Shown: positions 6,765 to 13,108 of the stretch, piece by piece
Numbering within the stretch: the stretch's first letter is position 1
How the letters are laid out: the number at the start of each line of letters is the position of its first letter
NCBI GenBank assembly: GCA_026125835.1
Contig: JAHCKJ010000029.1
Coordinates: 1-14,226 of the forward strand
Length of the DNA stretch: 14,226 nt
From: Sphingopyxis sp.
GTDB taxonomy: Bacteria; Pseudomonadota; Alphaproteobacteria; Sphingomonadales; Sphingomonadaceae
Direction: 5' to 3'
Made by a program: the position numbers and the translations under genes
The notes under the pieces: model-generated
What the model saw: only the letters and a program-made list of their open reading frames with translations
Databases searched by the model: none
Told to the model about the DNA's origin: nothing

Positions 6765-7265
6765 ATGCCCCAGATAGCCCAGCTGACCGCTGACAATTGG
6801 TATCTTGCCTCGCAGCTTTTCTGGCTGCTGGTCGTGTTCGCCGGAATCTATCTGGTGATCGGCCGCGGCATGCTGCCGAAAATCGAAGCGACGGTCGACG
6901 CACGCGACCGCAAGGTGGCCGACGACCTCGCCGCTGCAAAAGCCGCGCATGCGGCCGCAGACAGCCTGGAAGAGAGCTATCGCCAGCAGAGCGAGGCAAG
7001 CCGCGCCGCGGCGCAAAAGGCGGTCGCTGAAGCCAAGGACAAGGCAGCGAAAGACGCCGAAAAGCGTCTGGCCAAGGTCGATGCCGAGCTCGGAGCGAAG
7101 CTGACGGCGGCCGAAGCGGAGGTTGCCGCCGCCAAGTCTTCGGCGATGGCCGAAATCGAATCGGTGGCGTCGGAAGCCGCGAGCGAGTTGGTGGCGAAAT
7201 TGTCCGGCGCGAACGTGTCGGCAACCGACGCGAAGGCAGCAGTGAAGGCGGTGCTCCGTGGCTAA
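6765..7265 (+). CDS. atpF': ATP synthase F0 subunit b'
   Basis: A 166-residue peripheral-stalk subunit. A short N-terminus precedes one membrane helix (about 12-33, starting in N-W-Y-L-A-S-Q-L-F-W-L-L). The rest is a long Ala/Glu/Lys-rich helical coiled coil (about 40-145) with the family motif G-R-G-M-L-P-K-I-E just after the helix. Alphaproteobacteria and other photosynthetic-lineage bacteria build the stalk from a b/b' heterodimer; this is the first of the pair, closer to the b' type by its F-W-L-L-V-V-F helix and position. The start ATG has AAGG ten bases upstream. Its stop overlaps the atpF start by eight bases. Confidence 0.93.
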   Translation: MPQIAQLTADNWYLASQLFWLLVVFAGIYLVIGRGMLPKIEATVDARDRKVADDLAAAKAAHAAADSLEESYRQQSEASRAAAQKAVAEAKDKAAKDAEKRLAKVDAELGAKLTAAEAEVAAAKSSAMAEIESVASEAASELVAKLSGANVSATDAKAAVKAVLRG

Positions 7266-7788
7266 TCTCGCATTGATCCTGGCCGAAGGCGCCGCCGAGC
7301 CGACGGCGTTCGGGCTGAACGCCACCGTTTGGGTGTCGATCGCGATGCTCGTTTTTCTGGCCATCCTGGCCTGGAAAGGCGTCCCGAAAGCGATCGCTAC
7401 GATGCTCGACAACAGGATTGCCGAGATTTCGCGGCAGCTGAACGAGGCCGAAGCGCTGCGGCTCGAAGCCGAATCGCTGAGGGCGGAATATGAAGCGAAG
7501 CTCGCTTCGGCGGCGAAAGAGGCCGACGACATGCGCGCCCGCGCCGATGCCGAGGCCCAAGCGCTGGTCGCCAAGGCCAAGGCCGATGCGACCGCGCTGA
7601 TCGCGCGCCGCAAGCAGATGGCCGAGGACCGCATTGCGGCCGCCGAGGCCAGCGCGCTTGTCGAGGTGCGCACCGCCGCCGCCAAGGCCGCGACCGAGGC
7701 TGCGGCGATGCTGATTGCGGACAAGCATGACGCCGCCGCCGACAAGGTGCTGGTCGATCAGGCGATTGCGGGCGTTGCCAAGGGCTAA
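7258..7788 (+). CDS. atpF: ATP synthase F0 subunit b
   Basis: A 176-residue stalk subunit. The N-terminal segment leads to one membrane helix (about 22-41, T-V-W-V-S-I-A-M-L-V-F-L-A-I-L) and the sequence W-K-G-V-P-K-A-I-A-T-M-L-D-N-R-I. A long Ala/Glu/Arg coiled coil (about 50-150) follows that pairs with b' and reaches F1. The start is a GTG at 7258 inside the end of atpF' (eight-base overlap), so translation is probably coupled, which suits the equal amounts of b and b'. It is the last gene of the operon: a strong terminator follows and no F1 gene is present. Confidence 0.95.
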   Translation: MANLALILAEGAAEPTAFGLNATVWVSIAMLVFLAILAWKGVPKAIATMLDNRIAEISRQLNEAEALRLEAESLRAEYEAKLASAAKEADDMRARADAEAQALVAKAKADATALIARRKQMAEDRIAAAEASALVEVRTAAAKAATEAAAMLIADKHDAAADKVLVDQAIAGVAKG

Positions 7789-7810
7789 GGTCGCCGCTGC
7801 CGTCGGATGG

Positions 7811-7841
7811 CAGAACGCCCGCGGATTTCCGCGGGCGTTTT
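7811..7841 (+). terminator. Terminator of the F0 operon
   Basis: A perfect 11-bp stem AACGCCCGCGG (7814-7824) pairs with 7829-7839 around an ATTT loop and runs into TTTT. The flanking bases extend the stem further with one G-U pair. It lies 25 bases after the atpF stop codon. Confidence 0.92.
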
Positions 7842-7894
7842 GCTGTGAGTAGATTGAGCGGCTGCTAGCGACCGGTAGCGGACATGTATAGTAT

Positions 7895-7949
7895 CGTCAT
7901 CCTGAACTTGTTTCAGCATGACGAGGTTAATTCAGCATGACGAGGTTAA
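7895..7949. repeat. REP-like hairpin with a duplicated 19-bp arm
   Basis: The 12-base arm at 7895-7906 pairs with 7912-7923 with one C-C mismatch across a five-base loop. The right arm and its flank, TTCAGCATGACGAGGTTAA (7912-7930), are repeated without change at 7931-7949. The core CTGAACTTGTTTCAG resembles intergenic repeats I recall as abundant in sphingomonad genomes. The rest of the gap (7842-7894 and 7950-8020) holds nothing I can identify. Confidence 0.7.
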
Positions 7950-8020
7950 AGGGCCGCTCCCCACCCCAAAACCGACACGCTGAACACAGCCAGCTATCCT
8001 TCGTCGAACGCCATCCAGCC

Positions 8021-8739
8021 TCAAAACCGGATCATGATCCGCCGCGCCAGTGCCGGCGAGATGCTGTGGATCAGCTGCAACATCTTCACCATGCCGACAT
8101 TGACCTCGCGTTTGCCGGTCCGGACGCCGTGGACAATCTCCGCCGCGCAGTCGTGGGCGCTCATCTTCTTGCCGGTGCGCGCCGCAGTCATGTTGGTTTC
8201 GACAAGGGGGGCAGCGCCTCGATCACGCGGACATTGCTGTCCTTGAGCAAATGACGGATGGCTTGCGTATAGCTGCGCAATCCGGCCTTGGTGGCGCAAT
8301 AGATCGAACCGCCGGCGCGCGGTGCGATGGCGAGGCCCGAGGTGACGTTGACGATCGCCGCCTCCGGCTGCGCGCGCAGCACCGGCAGCAGGCGCGTGCA
8401 GAGCGCGATCGGCGCGTCGAGATTGGTCCGGATGCAATGCGCGGCGCTGTCGAGCGTGGTCGCGTCCTCCAGCGCGTAATCGCTGCCAACCCCGGCATTG
8501 TTGACGAGCAGCGCCAGCGGTTTTCCCGAAACGCCGTCGACAACGGCATCGACGCCCGCCGCGGTCGACAAATCGCCCGCGATCGTCCCGAAATCCAGCG
8601 CCGCCATCGCCTGCAACTTTTCGGCCGAACGACCCGTCACGATCACATCGGCACCCGCGCCCTGCAATTGCAGGGCGATCTCGCGCCCGATCCCGTCGCT
8701 ACCGCCGGTGACCAATGCCAGCTTGCCGCGTAATTCCAT
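8021..8739 (-). pseudogene. Short-chain dehydrogenase/reductase, frameshifted
   Basis: An SDR gene split between two frames. From ATG 8739 (GGAGGGG a few bases upstream) the first part gives 178 in-family residues: T-G-G-S-D-G-I-G (11-18, NADP/NAD-binding glycine motif), N-N-A-G (80-83), N106, catalytic S134, Y147 and K151. It then leaves frame after E-A-L-P-P and stops near 8188. The next frame supplies the missing 61 residues, beginning L-V-E-T-N-M-T-A and ending at TGA 8021-8023. The switch falls at six C (plus-strand G 8206-8211); one extra C would restore a 239-residue protein of normal length, similar to DltE/YdfG-like SDRs. The catalytic core is intact, but the C-terminal substrate and dimer region is lost as written. 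It may be a recent mutation or a base-calling error in the homopolymer. The substrate is unknown. It diverges from uvrC. Confidence 0.85.
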
Positions 8740-8770
8740 AAGACCCCTCCCATGTTTTACCGTGCGTACT

Positions 8771-8790
8771 ATGGCGGCTCGCACCGCCAT
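8771..8790. promoter_or_regulatory. Dyad in the SDR/uvrC divergent region
   Basis: ATGGCGG (8771-8777) and its exact complement CCGCCAT (8784-8790) flank a six-base spacer, in the 68-base region between two divergent genes. It could be an operator or a 5' hairpin of either transcript. I find no convincing promoter boxes to go with it. Confidence 0.35.
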
Positions 8791-8807
8791 CGCCTACATG
8801 CAAAATC

Positions 8808-10742
8808 ATGGCTCGCCCGAACGCTCCCGACCGATTCAACGAAGAGAAAGCGACCTATGTCATCCGCGGCAGCGACGCGGCGGATGACAAGCCCGACCTG
8901 GAGCGCGGCGCGGAGGCAATCCGCAATGTTGTGCGCAAATTGCCGGCGCGCCCCGGCGTCTATCGCATGCTCGATGCGCGCGGCGACGTGCTGTACGTTG
9001 GCAAGGCGCGCGCACTCAAGAACCGCGTAACGAACTACACGCAGGTCGCGCGGCTGCCGCAGCGGCTCCAGCGCATGGTGTCGCAGACGCGCGCGATGGA
9101 AATCGTCACAACGACGAGCGAGGCCGAGGCGCTGTTGCTCGAGGCGCAGCTGATCAAGCGCTACCGCCCGCCGTACAATGTGCTGCTGCGCGACGACAAA
9201 AGCTTCCCCTTCATCCTGCTGCGCATGGATCATGATTTCCCGCGGGTGCAGAAGCATCGCGGCGCAAGGCGCGCCAAGGGGCGTTATTACGGGCCGTTCG
9301 CGAGCGCGGGGTCGGTGGGGCGTACGCTCAACGCGCTGCAAAAGACGTTCTTGCTCCGCAGCTGCACCGACAGCTTCTTTGCCAACCGCTCGCGGCCATG
9401 CCTGCTTTACCAAATCAAGCGGTGCAGCGCGCCGTGTGTCGATCGCATTGCCAAGGAGGATTATGCGCGGCTGGTGGGCGACGCGCAGGATTTTCTCGAA
9501 GGTCGCTCGACCGCGGTTCAGAAGCGGCTCGGCGATGCGATGACCAAGGCCGCCGAGGCGATGGATTACGAGCAGGCGGCGGTGCTGCGCGACCGGCTGA
9601 AATCGCTGACCTTCATCCAGGGCAGCCAGTCGGTCCACGCCGACGGGCTGGGCGACGCCGATGTCTTTGCCCTGGCGGCGAAGGGCGGCCAGCTGTGCAT
9701 CGCCGGTTTTTTCATTCGCGGCGGCCAGAATTGGGGCCATCGCAGCTTTTTCCCGGCACATGTCGCAAGCGTGCCCGACGAGGAAGTGATGGCGAGCTTC
9801 CTGATGCAGTTTTACGAAGCGGTGCCGCCACCGAAGACAATTCTCGTCGATCGCGACCCCGCCGAGATGGAACTGCTCGCCGAGGCGCTGGGCGAAATCG
9901 CCGAGCGCAAGGTCGAGATCAGCGTCCCGCAGCGCGGCAACCGCCGCCGCTTGCTGGAACAAGCGGTGCGCAATGCCGGCGAGGAGCTCGACCGGCGGCT
10001 GGCCGAGAGCAGCTCGCAAGCCAAGCTGGGGCGCGAGCTCGCCGACCTGTTCGATCTGGAGAACCCGCCGCAGCGGATCGAAATCTACGACAACAGCCAC
10101 ATCCAGGGCACCAATGCGCTGGGCGCGATGGTCGTCGCGGGGCCGGAGGGTTGGATCAAGGGCGCGTATCGCAAATTCAACATCAAGCGCGCCGAAACGA
10201 TGCCGGGCGACGACTTCGCGATGATGCGCGAGGTGTTCCAGCGCCGTTTCGCGCGCGCGATCGAGGAGGACCCCGAACGCACGAAGGGCGAATGGCCCGA
10301 CCTGGTGCTGATCGACGGCGGCAAGGGGCAAGTTTCCGCAGCAGGCGCCGTGCTGGCCGAGCTGGGTATCGACGACCTGCCCTATGTCGGGGTCGCGAAG
10401 GGGCCGGATCGCAACGCAGGGCGCGAGACCTTTTACCTGCCTAACGGGCGCGAATTTACGCTGCCGACGAACAATGCGGTGCTGTTCTATATCCAGCGGC
10501 TGCGCGACGAGGCGCACCGGTTTGCGATTGGCGCACACCGGGCGAAGCGCGCGAAAGCGATGGGAAGCTCGCCGCTCGACGAGGTGCCGGGGATCGGCCC
10601 CGCGCGCAAGAAAGCGCTGTTGATGCACTTCGGCACCGCGCGCGCCGTGCGCGGCGCGAGTCTGGAGGATTTACAGAAGGCGCCGGGAGTGAGCGCGGCA
10701 GTGGCGCAGGCGGTGCATGATTTCTATCATGCGGGGCGGTGA
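8808..10742 (+). CDS. uvrC: Excinuclease ABC subunit C
   Basis: A 644-residue UvrC, the dual-incision nuclease of nucleotide excision repair, which acts with UvrA and UvrB. Domains in order: a sphingomonad-type N-terminal extension (about 1-38); the GIY-YIG nuclease (about 47-125, G-V-Y at 50-52, Y63-V-G65, R68 and E112 as the likely catalytic pair for the 3' cut); a Cys-containing middle region (S-R-P-C-L-L-Y-Q-I-K-R-C-S-A-P-C); the UVR motif that binds UvrB (D-Y-E-Q-A-A-V-L-R-D-R-L); the RNase H-like nuclease for the 5' cut (I-Y-D-N-S-H-I-Q-G and L-I-D-G-G-K-G-Q); and C-terminal helix-hairpin-helix motifs (V-P-G-I-G-P-A-R-K-K and A-P-G-V-S). All expected parts are present. No clear Shine-Dalgarno precedes the ATG. 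An inverted repeat follows the stop. Confidence 0.97.
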   Translation: MARPNAPDRFNEEKATYVIRGSDAADDKPDLERGAEAIRNVVRKLPARPGVYRMLDARGDVLYVGKARALKNRVTNYTQVARLPQRLQRMVSQTRAMEIVTTTSEAEALLLEAQLIKRYRPPYNVLLRDDKSFPFILLRMDHDFPRVQKHRGARRAKGRYYGPFASAGSVGRTLNALQKTFLLRSCTDSFFANRSRPCLLYQIKRCSAPCVDRIAKEDYARLVGDAQDFLEGRSTAVQKRLGDAMTKAAEAMDYEQAAVLRDRLKSLTFIQGSQSVHADGLGDADVFALAAKGGQLCIAGFFIRGGQNWGHRSFFPAHVASVPDEEVMASFLMQFYEAVPPPKTILVDRDPAEMELLAEALGEIAERKVEISVPQRGNRRRLLEQAVRNAGEELDRRLAESSSQAKLGRELADLFDLENPPQRIEIYDNSHIQGTNALGAMVVAGPEGWIKGAYRKFNIKRAETMPGDDFAMMREVFQRRFARAIEEDPERTKGEWPDLVLIDGGKGQVSAAGAVLAELGIDDLPYVGVAKGPDRNAGRETFYLPNGREFTLPTNNAVLFYIQRLRDEAHRFAIGAHRAKRAKAMGSSPLDEVPGIGPARKKALLMHFGTARAVRGASLEDLQKAPGVSAAVAQAVHDFYHAGR

Positions 10743-10762
10743 AACTTCTGCGCTGTTCCATA

Positions 10763-10853
10763 TCCGTTCGTGCTGAGCTTGTCGAAGCACCGTCCTTGCC
10801 TTCGACGCCAGCAGAAGAGAGAACAGCCCTTCGACAAGCTCAGGGCGAACGGA
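10763..10853. repeat. Long imperfect inverted repeat (REP-type pair)
   Basis: A 25-base arm at 10763-10787 is the inverted copy of 10829-10853, with two adjacent mismatches, across a 41-base spacer. The core is GAGCTTGTCGAAG and its complement CTTCGACAAGCTC. It fills the gap between uvrC and the thioesterase gene. Transcribed, it would fold into a long hairpin and could end or stabilise the uvrC message, though no T-run follows. The core resembles intergenic repeats I recall as common in sphingomonads. Confidence 0.8.
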
Positions 10854-10890
10854 ATTTAGATGATCCCCCCATTGCTTGAGAGGAACGCTT

Positions 10891-11283
10891 ATGGATTTCG
10901 CTGCGACAATGCCCTTGGCCGCCACGCTTGGCGTAACGATCGACGAAGGCAGCAAGGACCGCGTCGCGGGCCGACTGCCGGTGCGCCCCGAAATCTGCAC
11001 GGCGGGCAACATTGTCCATGGCGGCGCGATCATGGCGTTCGCCGACTGTCTCGGCGCCGTCGGAGCGTTTCTGACCCTGCCCGAAGGGGCCAGCGGAACG
11101 ACGACGATCGAGAGCAAGACCAATTTTCTTGGCGCTGCGCCGGTCGGCTCGGTGTTGGTCGGCGAAGCGACCCCGGTGAAAATCGGCAAGCGCGTGTCGG
11201 TATGGCAGACGCGCATCGCGACCGAGGACGGCGCCGATGTCGCGTTGGTGACGCAAACGCAGCTGGTGCTTTGGCCCGCCTGA
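10891..11283 (+). CDS. PaaI family hotdog-fold thioesterase
   Basis: A 130-residue single hotdog-domain protein. The family signature is clear: N40-I-V-H43-G-G45-A-I-M-A-F-A-D52, where the H-G-G loop binds the thioester and D52 sits at the catalytic helix position. It is followed by the strand T-T-T-I-E-S-K-T-N-F-L-G-A-A and the usual G-K-R-V-S-V-W-Q-T-R-I strand. Such enzymes hydrolyse acyl- or aryl-CoA thioesters; the substrate cannot be read here. The ATG at 10891 is preferred because GAGAGGAA lies just upstream; a TTG at 10876 would add only five residues. The end overlaps the likely recO start by 13 bases, so the two are probably co-transcribed. There is no sign of a phenylacetate pathway around it. 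Confidence 0.87.
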   Translation: MDFAATMPLAATLGVTIDEGSKDRVAGRLPVRPEICTAGNIVHGGAIMAFADCLGAVGAFLTLPEGASGTTTIESKTNFLGAAPVGSVLVGEATPVKIGKRVSVWQTRIATEDGADVALVTQTQLVLWPA

Positions 11284-12008
11284 CCGCCCCCGCCATTATC
11301 TGTTCGGTGCGCGCGCATGGCGAGCATGGAGCGATTTTGCGCGCGCTGACCGAGGAGGCGGGACTGGTTGCTGGGTACGTGCGCGGCGGGCGGTCGACGC
11401 GGCTGCGCCCGATCCTGATGGCGGGCAACCTGGTCGCGTTGGAATTGCGTGCGCGCACCGACGAGCAGTTGGCGAGCGCCACCGCCGAGTTGCTGAACAG
11501 CCGCGCGCCGCTGCTCGCCGAACCGCTGGCGGCGGCGGCGATCGATTGGGTGACGAGCGTCACGGCAACGATCCTGCCCGAAAGCCAGCCCTATCCGGCG
11601 CTTTATGCCGCCCTGTCGGGGCTGCTCGATGCGGTCGGCGTCGCGTCATCGGCGCGGCAATGGGCGGCGGCGCTGGCGCGGTACGAGCTGTTGCTGCTGG
11701 GCGAGTTGGGGTTCGGGTTGAATCTGGTGGAATGCGTCGTCACCGGGACCGCGCACGGACTGGCATTCGTCAGCCCGAAATCGGGCGGAGCGGTCAGCGC
11801 CGGGGCTGCAGCCGGTTTCGAGGAACGCCTGTTTCGCCTCCCGCGCTTCCTCCATGCCTCGGACAGTGCACCGTCGATGGCCGACGCGATCGACGCCTTG
11901 GCGATCACCGGCCATTTCATCGACCGGGACCTGCTCGACGGACGCAACCGCGACTTGGGCGGCGTAAGGCAAAGATTGATCGACCGGCTGGGCAGGGCGG
12001 TTGCGTGA
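11271..12008 (+). CDS. recO: DNA repair protein RecO
   Basis: About 245 residues. RecO works with RecR and RecF to load RecA on SSB-coated gaps. The N-terminal OB-fold region (about 1-80: L-T-A-P-A-I-I-C-S-V-R-A-H-G-E-H-G-A-I-L, then G-Y-V-R-G-G-R-S-T-R-L-R-P-I-L and G-N-L-V) is followed by an all-helical part with Y-E-L-L-L-L-G-E-L-G-F-G-L-N-L. Next is V-S-P-K-S-G-G-A-V-S, typical of alphaproteobacterial RecO. The CxxC zinc pairs of some RecO proteins are absent. No ATG or GTG fits the family's start; TTG 11271 gives the expected N-terminus (M-A-R-L-T-A-P). The frame is open further upstream, but only over the thioesterase gene and without family similarity. The TTG overlaps that gene and has no clear ribosome site, so translation may depend on coupling. 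Confidence 0.9.
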   Translation: MARLTAPAIICSVRAHGEHGAILRALTEEAGLVAGYVRGGRSTRLRPILMAGNLVALELRARTDEQLASATAELLNSRAPLLAEPLAAAAIDWVTSVTATILPESQPYPALYAALSGLLDAVGVASSARQWAAALARYELLLLGELGFGLNLVECVVTGTAHGLAFVSPKSGGAVSAGAAAGFEERLFRLPRFLHASDSAPSMADAIDALAITGHFIDRDLLDGRNRDLGGVRQRLIDRLGRAVA

Positions 12009-12014
12009 ACCGGT

Positions 12015-12031
12015 GCCGCTGTCTAAGCGGC
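12015..12031 (+). promoter_or_regulatory. Small hairpin between recO and leuB
   Basis: GCCGCT (12015-12020) pairs with AGCGGC (12026-12031) around GTCTA. It begins seven bases after the recO stop. No T-run follows, so termination is unlikely. I see no leader peptide rich in leucine codons that would suggest attenuation of leuB. Confidence 0.3.
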
Positions 12032-12056
12032 GAGCGAGACACGAAAGGGCGACGCG

Positions 12057-13103
12057 TTGAAAATCCTGCTGCTGGCTGGCGACGGTATCGGTCCGGAGAT
12101 CATGGCGGAGGCCGAGAAGATACTCGCCGTGCTGGCGCTGCCCGTGACGCTCGACCGCGCGCTGGTGGGCGGGGCCGCTTATGAAGCAACCGGCCACCCG
12201 CTGCCTCCCGAAACGCTGGCGAAGGCAAAAGCCGCTGATGCGATCCTGTTCGGCGCGGTCGGCGATCCGCGCTTCGACAATGTCGAACGCCATTTGCGTC
12301 CCGAGCAGGCGATCCTCGGCCTGCGTTCGGAGCTCGGCCTGTTTGCCAATCTGCGCCCCGCAAAGCTGTTCGCAGGGCTGGAGGACAGCTCGGCACTGCG
12401 TCCCGAAGTCGCGTCGGCGATCGACCTGCTCATCGTGCGCGAGCTCAACGGCGACGTTTATTTCGGCGAAAAGGGCACCCGCATGACGCCGTCCGGCGAG
12501 CGCGAAGGCTATGACGTCATGGCGTATAGCGAGAGCGAAGTGCGGCGCATCGCGCATGTGGCCTTCCGTGCGGCGCAGGGGCGGCAGGGGCGGCTTTGCT
12601 CGGTCGACAAGGCGAATGTGCTGGAGACGTCGCAGCTGTGGCGCGACGTGGTGGTCGAAGTGGCGGCTGACTATCCCGACGTCGCGTTGACCCATATGTA
12701 TGTCGACAACGCCGCGATGCAGCTCGTCCGCAACCCCGGGCAGTTCGACGTCGTCGTCACCGGCAATCTGTTCGGCGACATATTGTCCGACCAGGCGTCG
12801 ATGTGCGTCGGATCGATCGGGCTGCTCGCCTCGGCTTCGCTGGGCGAAAGCACGCAAGGACTGTACGAGCCGATCCACGGCAGCGCGCCCGATATTGCGG
12901 GGCAGGGAGTTGCCAATCCGCTGGCGATGATCCTGTCACTCGCGATGCTCCTGCGCCATTCGGGCGGCGACGAGGCGAGCGCGGAGCGGATCGAGACGGC
13001 GGTCGCCAAGGTGCTGGCGGACGGGTGTCGCGGCGCCGACCTGGGCGGGAATATGGGCACCACGGCGCTCGGCGATGCAGTCGTTAGGGCTTTGAACGGA
13101 TAG
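12057..13103 (+). CDS. leuB: 3-isopropylmalate dehydrogenase
   Basis: A 348-residue NAD-dependent enzyme that oxidises and decarboxylates 3-isopropylmalate to 2-oxoisocaproate, the third committed step of leucine synthesis, in the cytoplasm. It shows the N-terminal G8-D-G-I-G-P-E14, R-S-E-L-G-L-F-A-N-L-R-P, R-E-L-N-G-D-V-Y-F-G and K185 in V-D-K-A-N-V-L. The family signature begins N237-L-F-G-D241 with D245, and the NAD-side H-G-S-A-P-D-I-A-G segment follows. These match LeuB rather than isocitrate or tartrate dehydrogenase. The length is normal. The start is TTG at 12057 with GAAAGGG (12043-12049) seven bases upstream, giving the expected M-K-I-L-L-L-A-G-D-G. No leuC or leuD is adjacent. metZ follows after five bases, suggesting a shared transcript. 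Confidence 0.96.
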   Translation: MKILLLAGDGIGPEIMAEAEKILAVLALPVTLDRALVGGAAYEATGHPLPPETLAKAKAADAILFGAVGDPRFDNVERHLRPEQAILGLRSELGLFANLRPAKLFAGLEDSSALRPEVASAIDLLIVRELNGDVYFGEKGTRMTPSGEREGYDVMAYSESEVRRIAHVAFRAAQGRQGRLCSVDKANVLETSQLWRDVVVEVAADYPDVALTHMYVDNAAMQLVRNPGQFDVVVTGNLFGDILSDQASMCVGSIGLLASASLGESTQGLYEPIHGSAPDIAGQGVANPLAMILSLAMLLRHSGGDEASAERIETAVAKVLADGCRGADLGGNMGTTALGDAVVRALNG

Positions 13104-13108
13104 ATGGC

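Noticed and set aside
5239..7788. F0 genes without F1 genes, as a sign of a broken or unusual ATP synthase locus
   Set aside because: Split F0 and F1 operons are normal in alphaproteobacteria, and all five F0 genes are intact.
8769..10628. A 619-codon minus-strand frame opposite uvrC
   Set aside because: UvrC on the plus strand is unmistakable, with all domains present. The antisense frame mirrors its codon bias and shows no family signature.
10860..11270. An N-terminal extension of recO over the thioesterase gene
   Set aside because: The extra residues are unlike RecO, and the region is occupied by a clear hotdog thioesterase in another frame.
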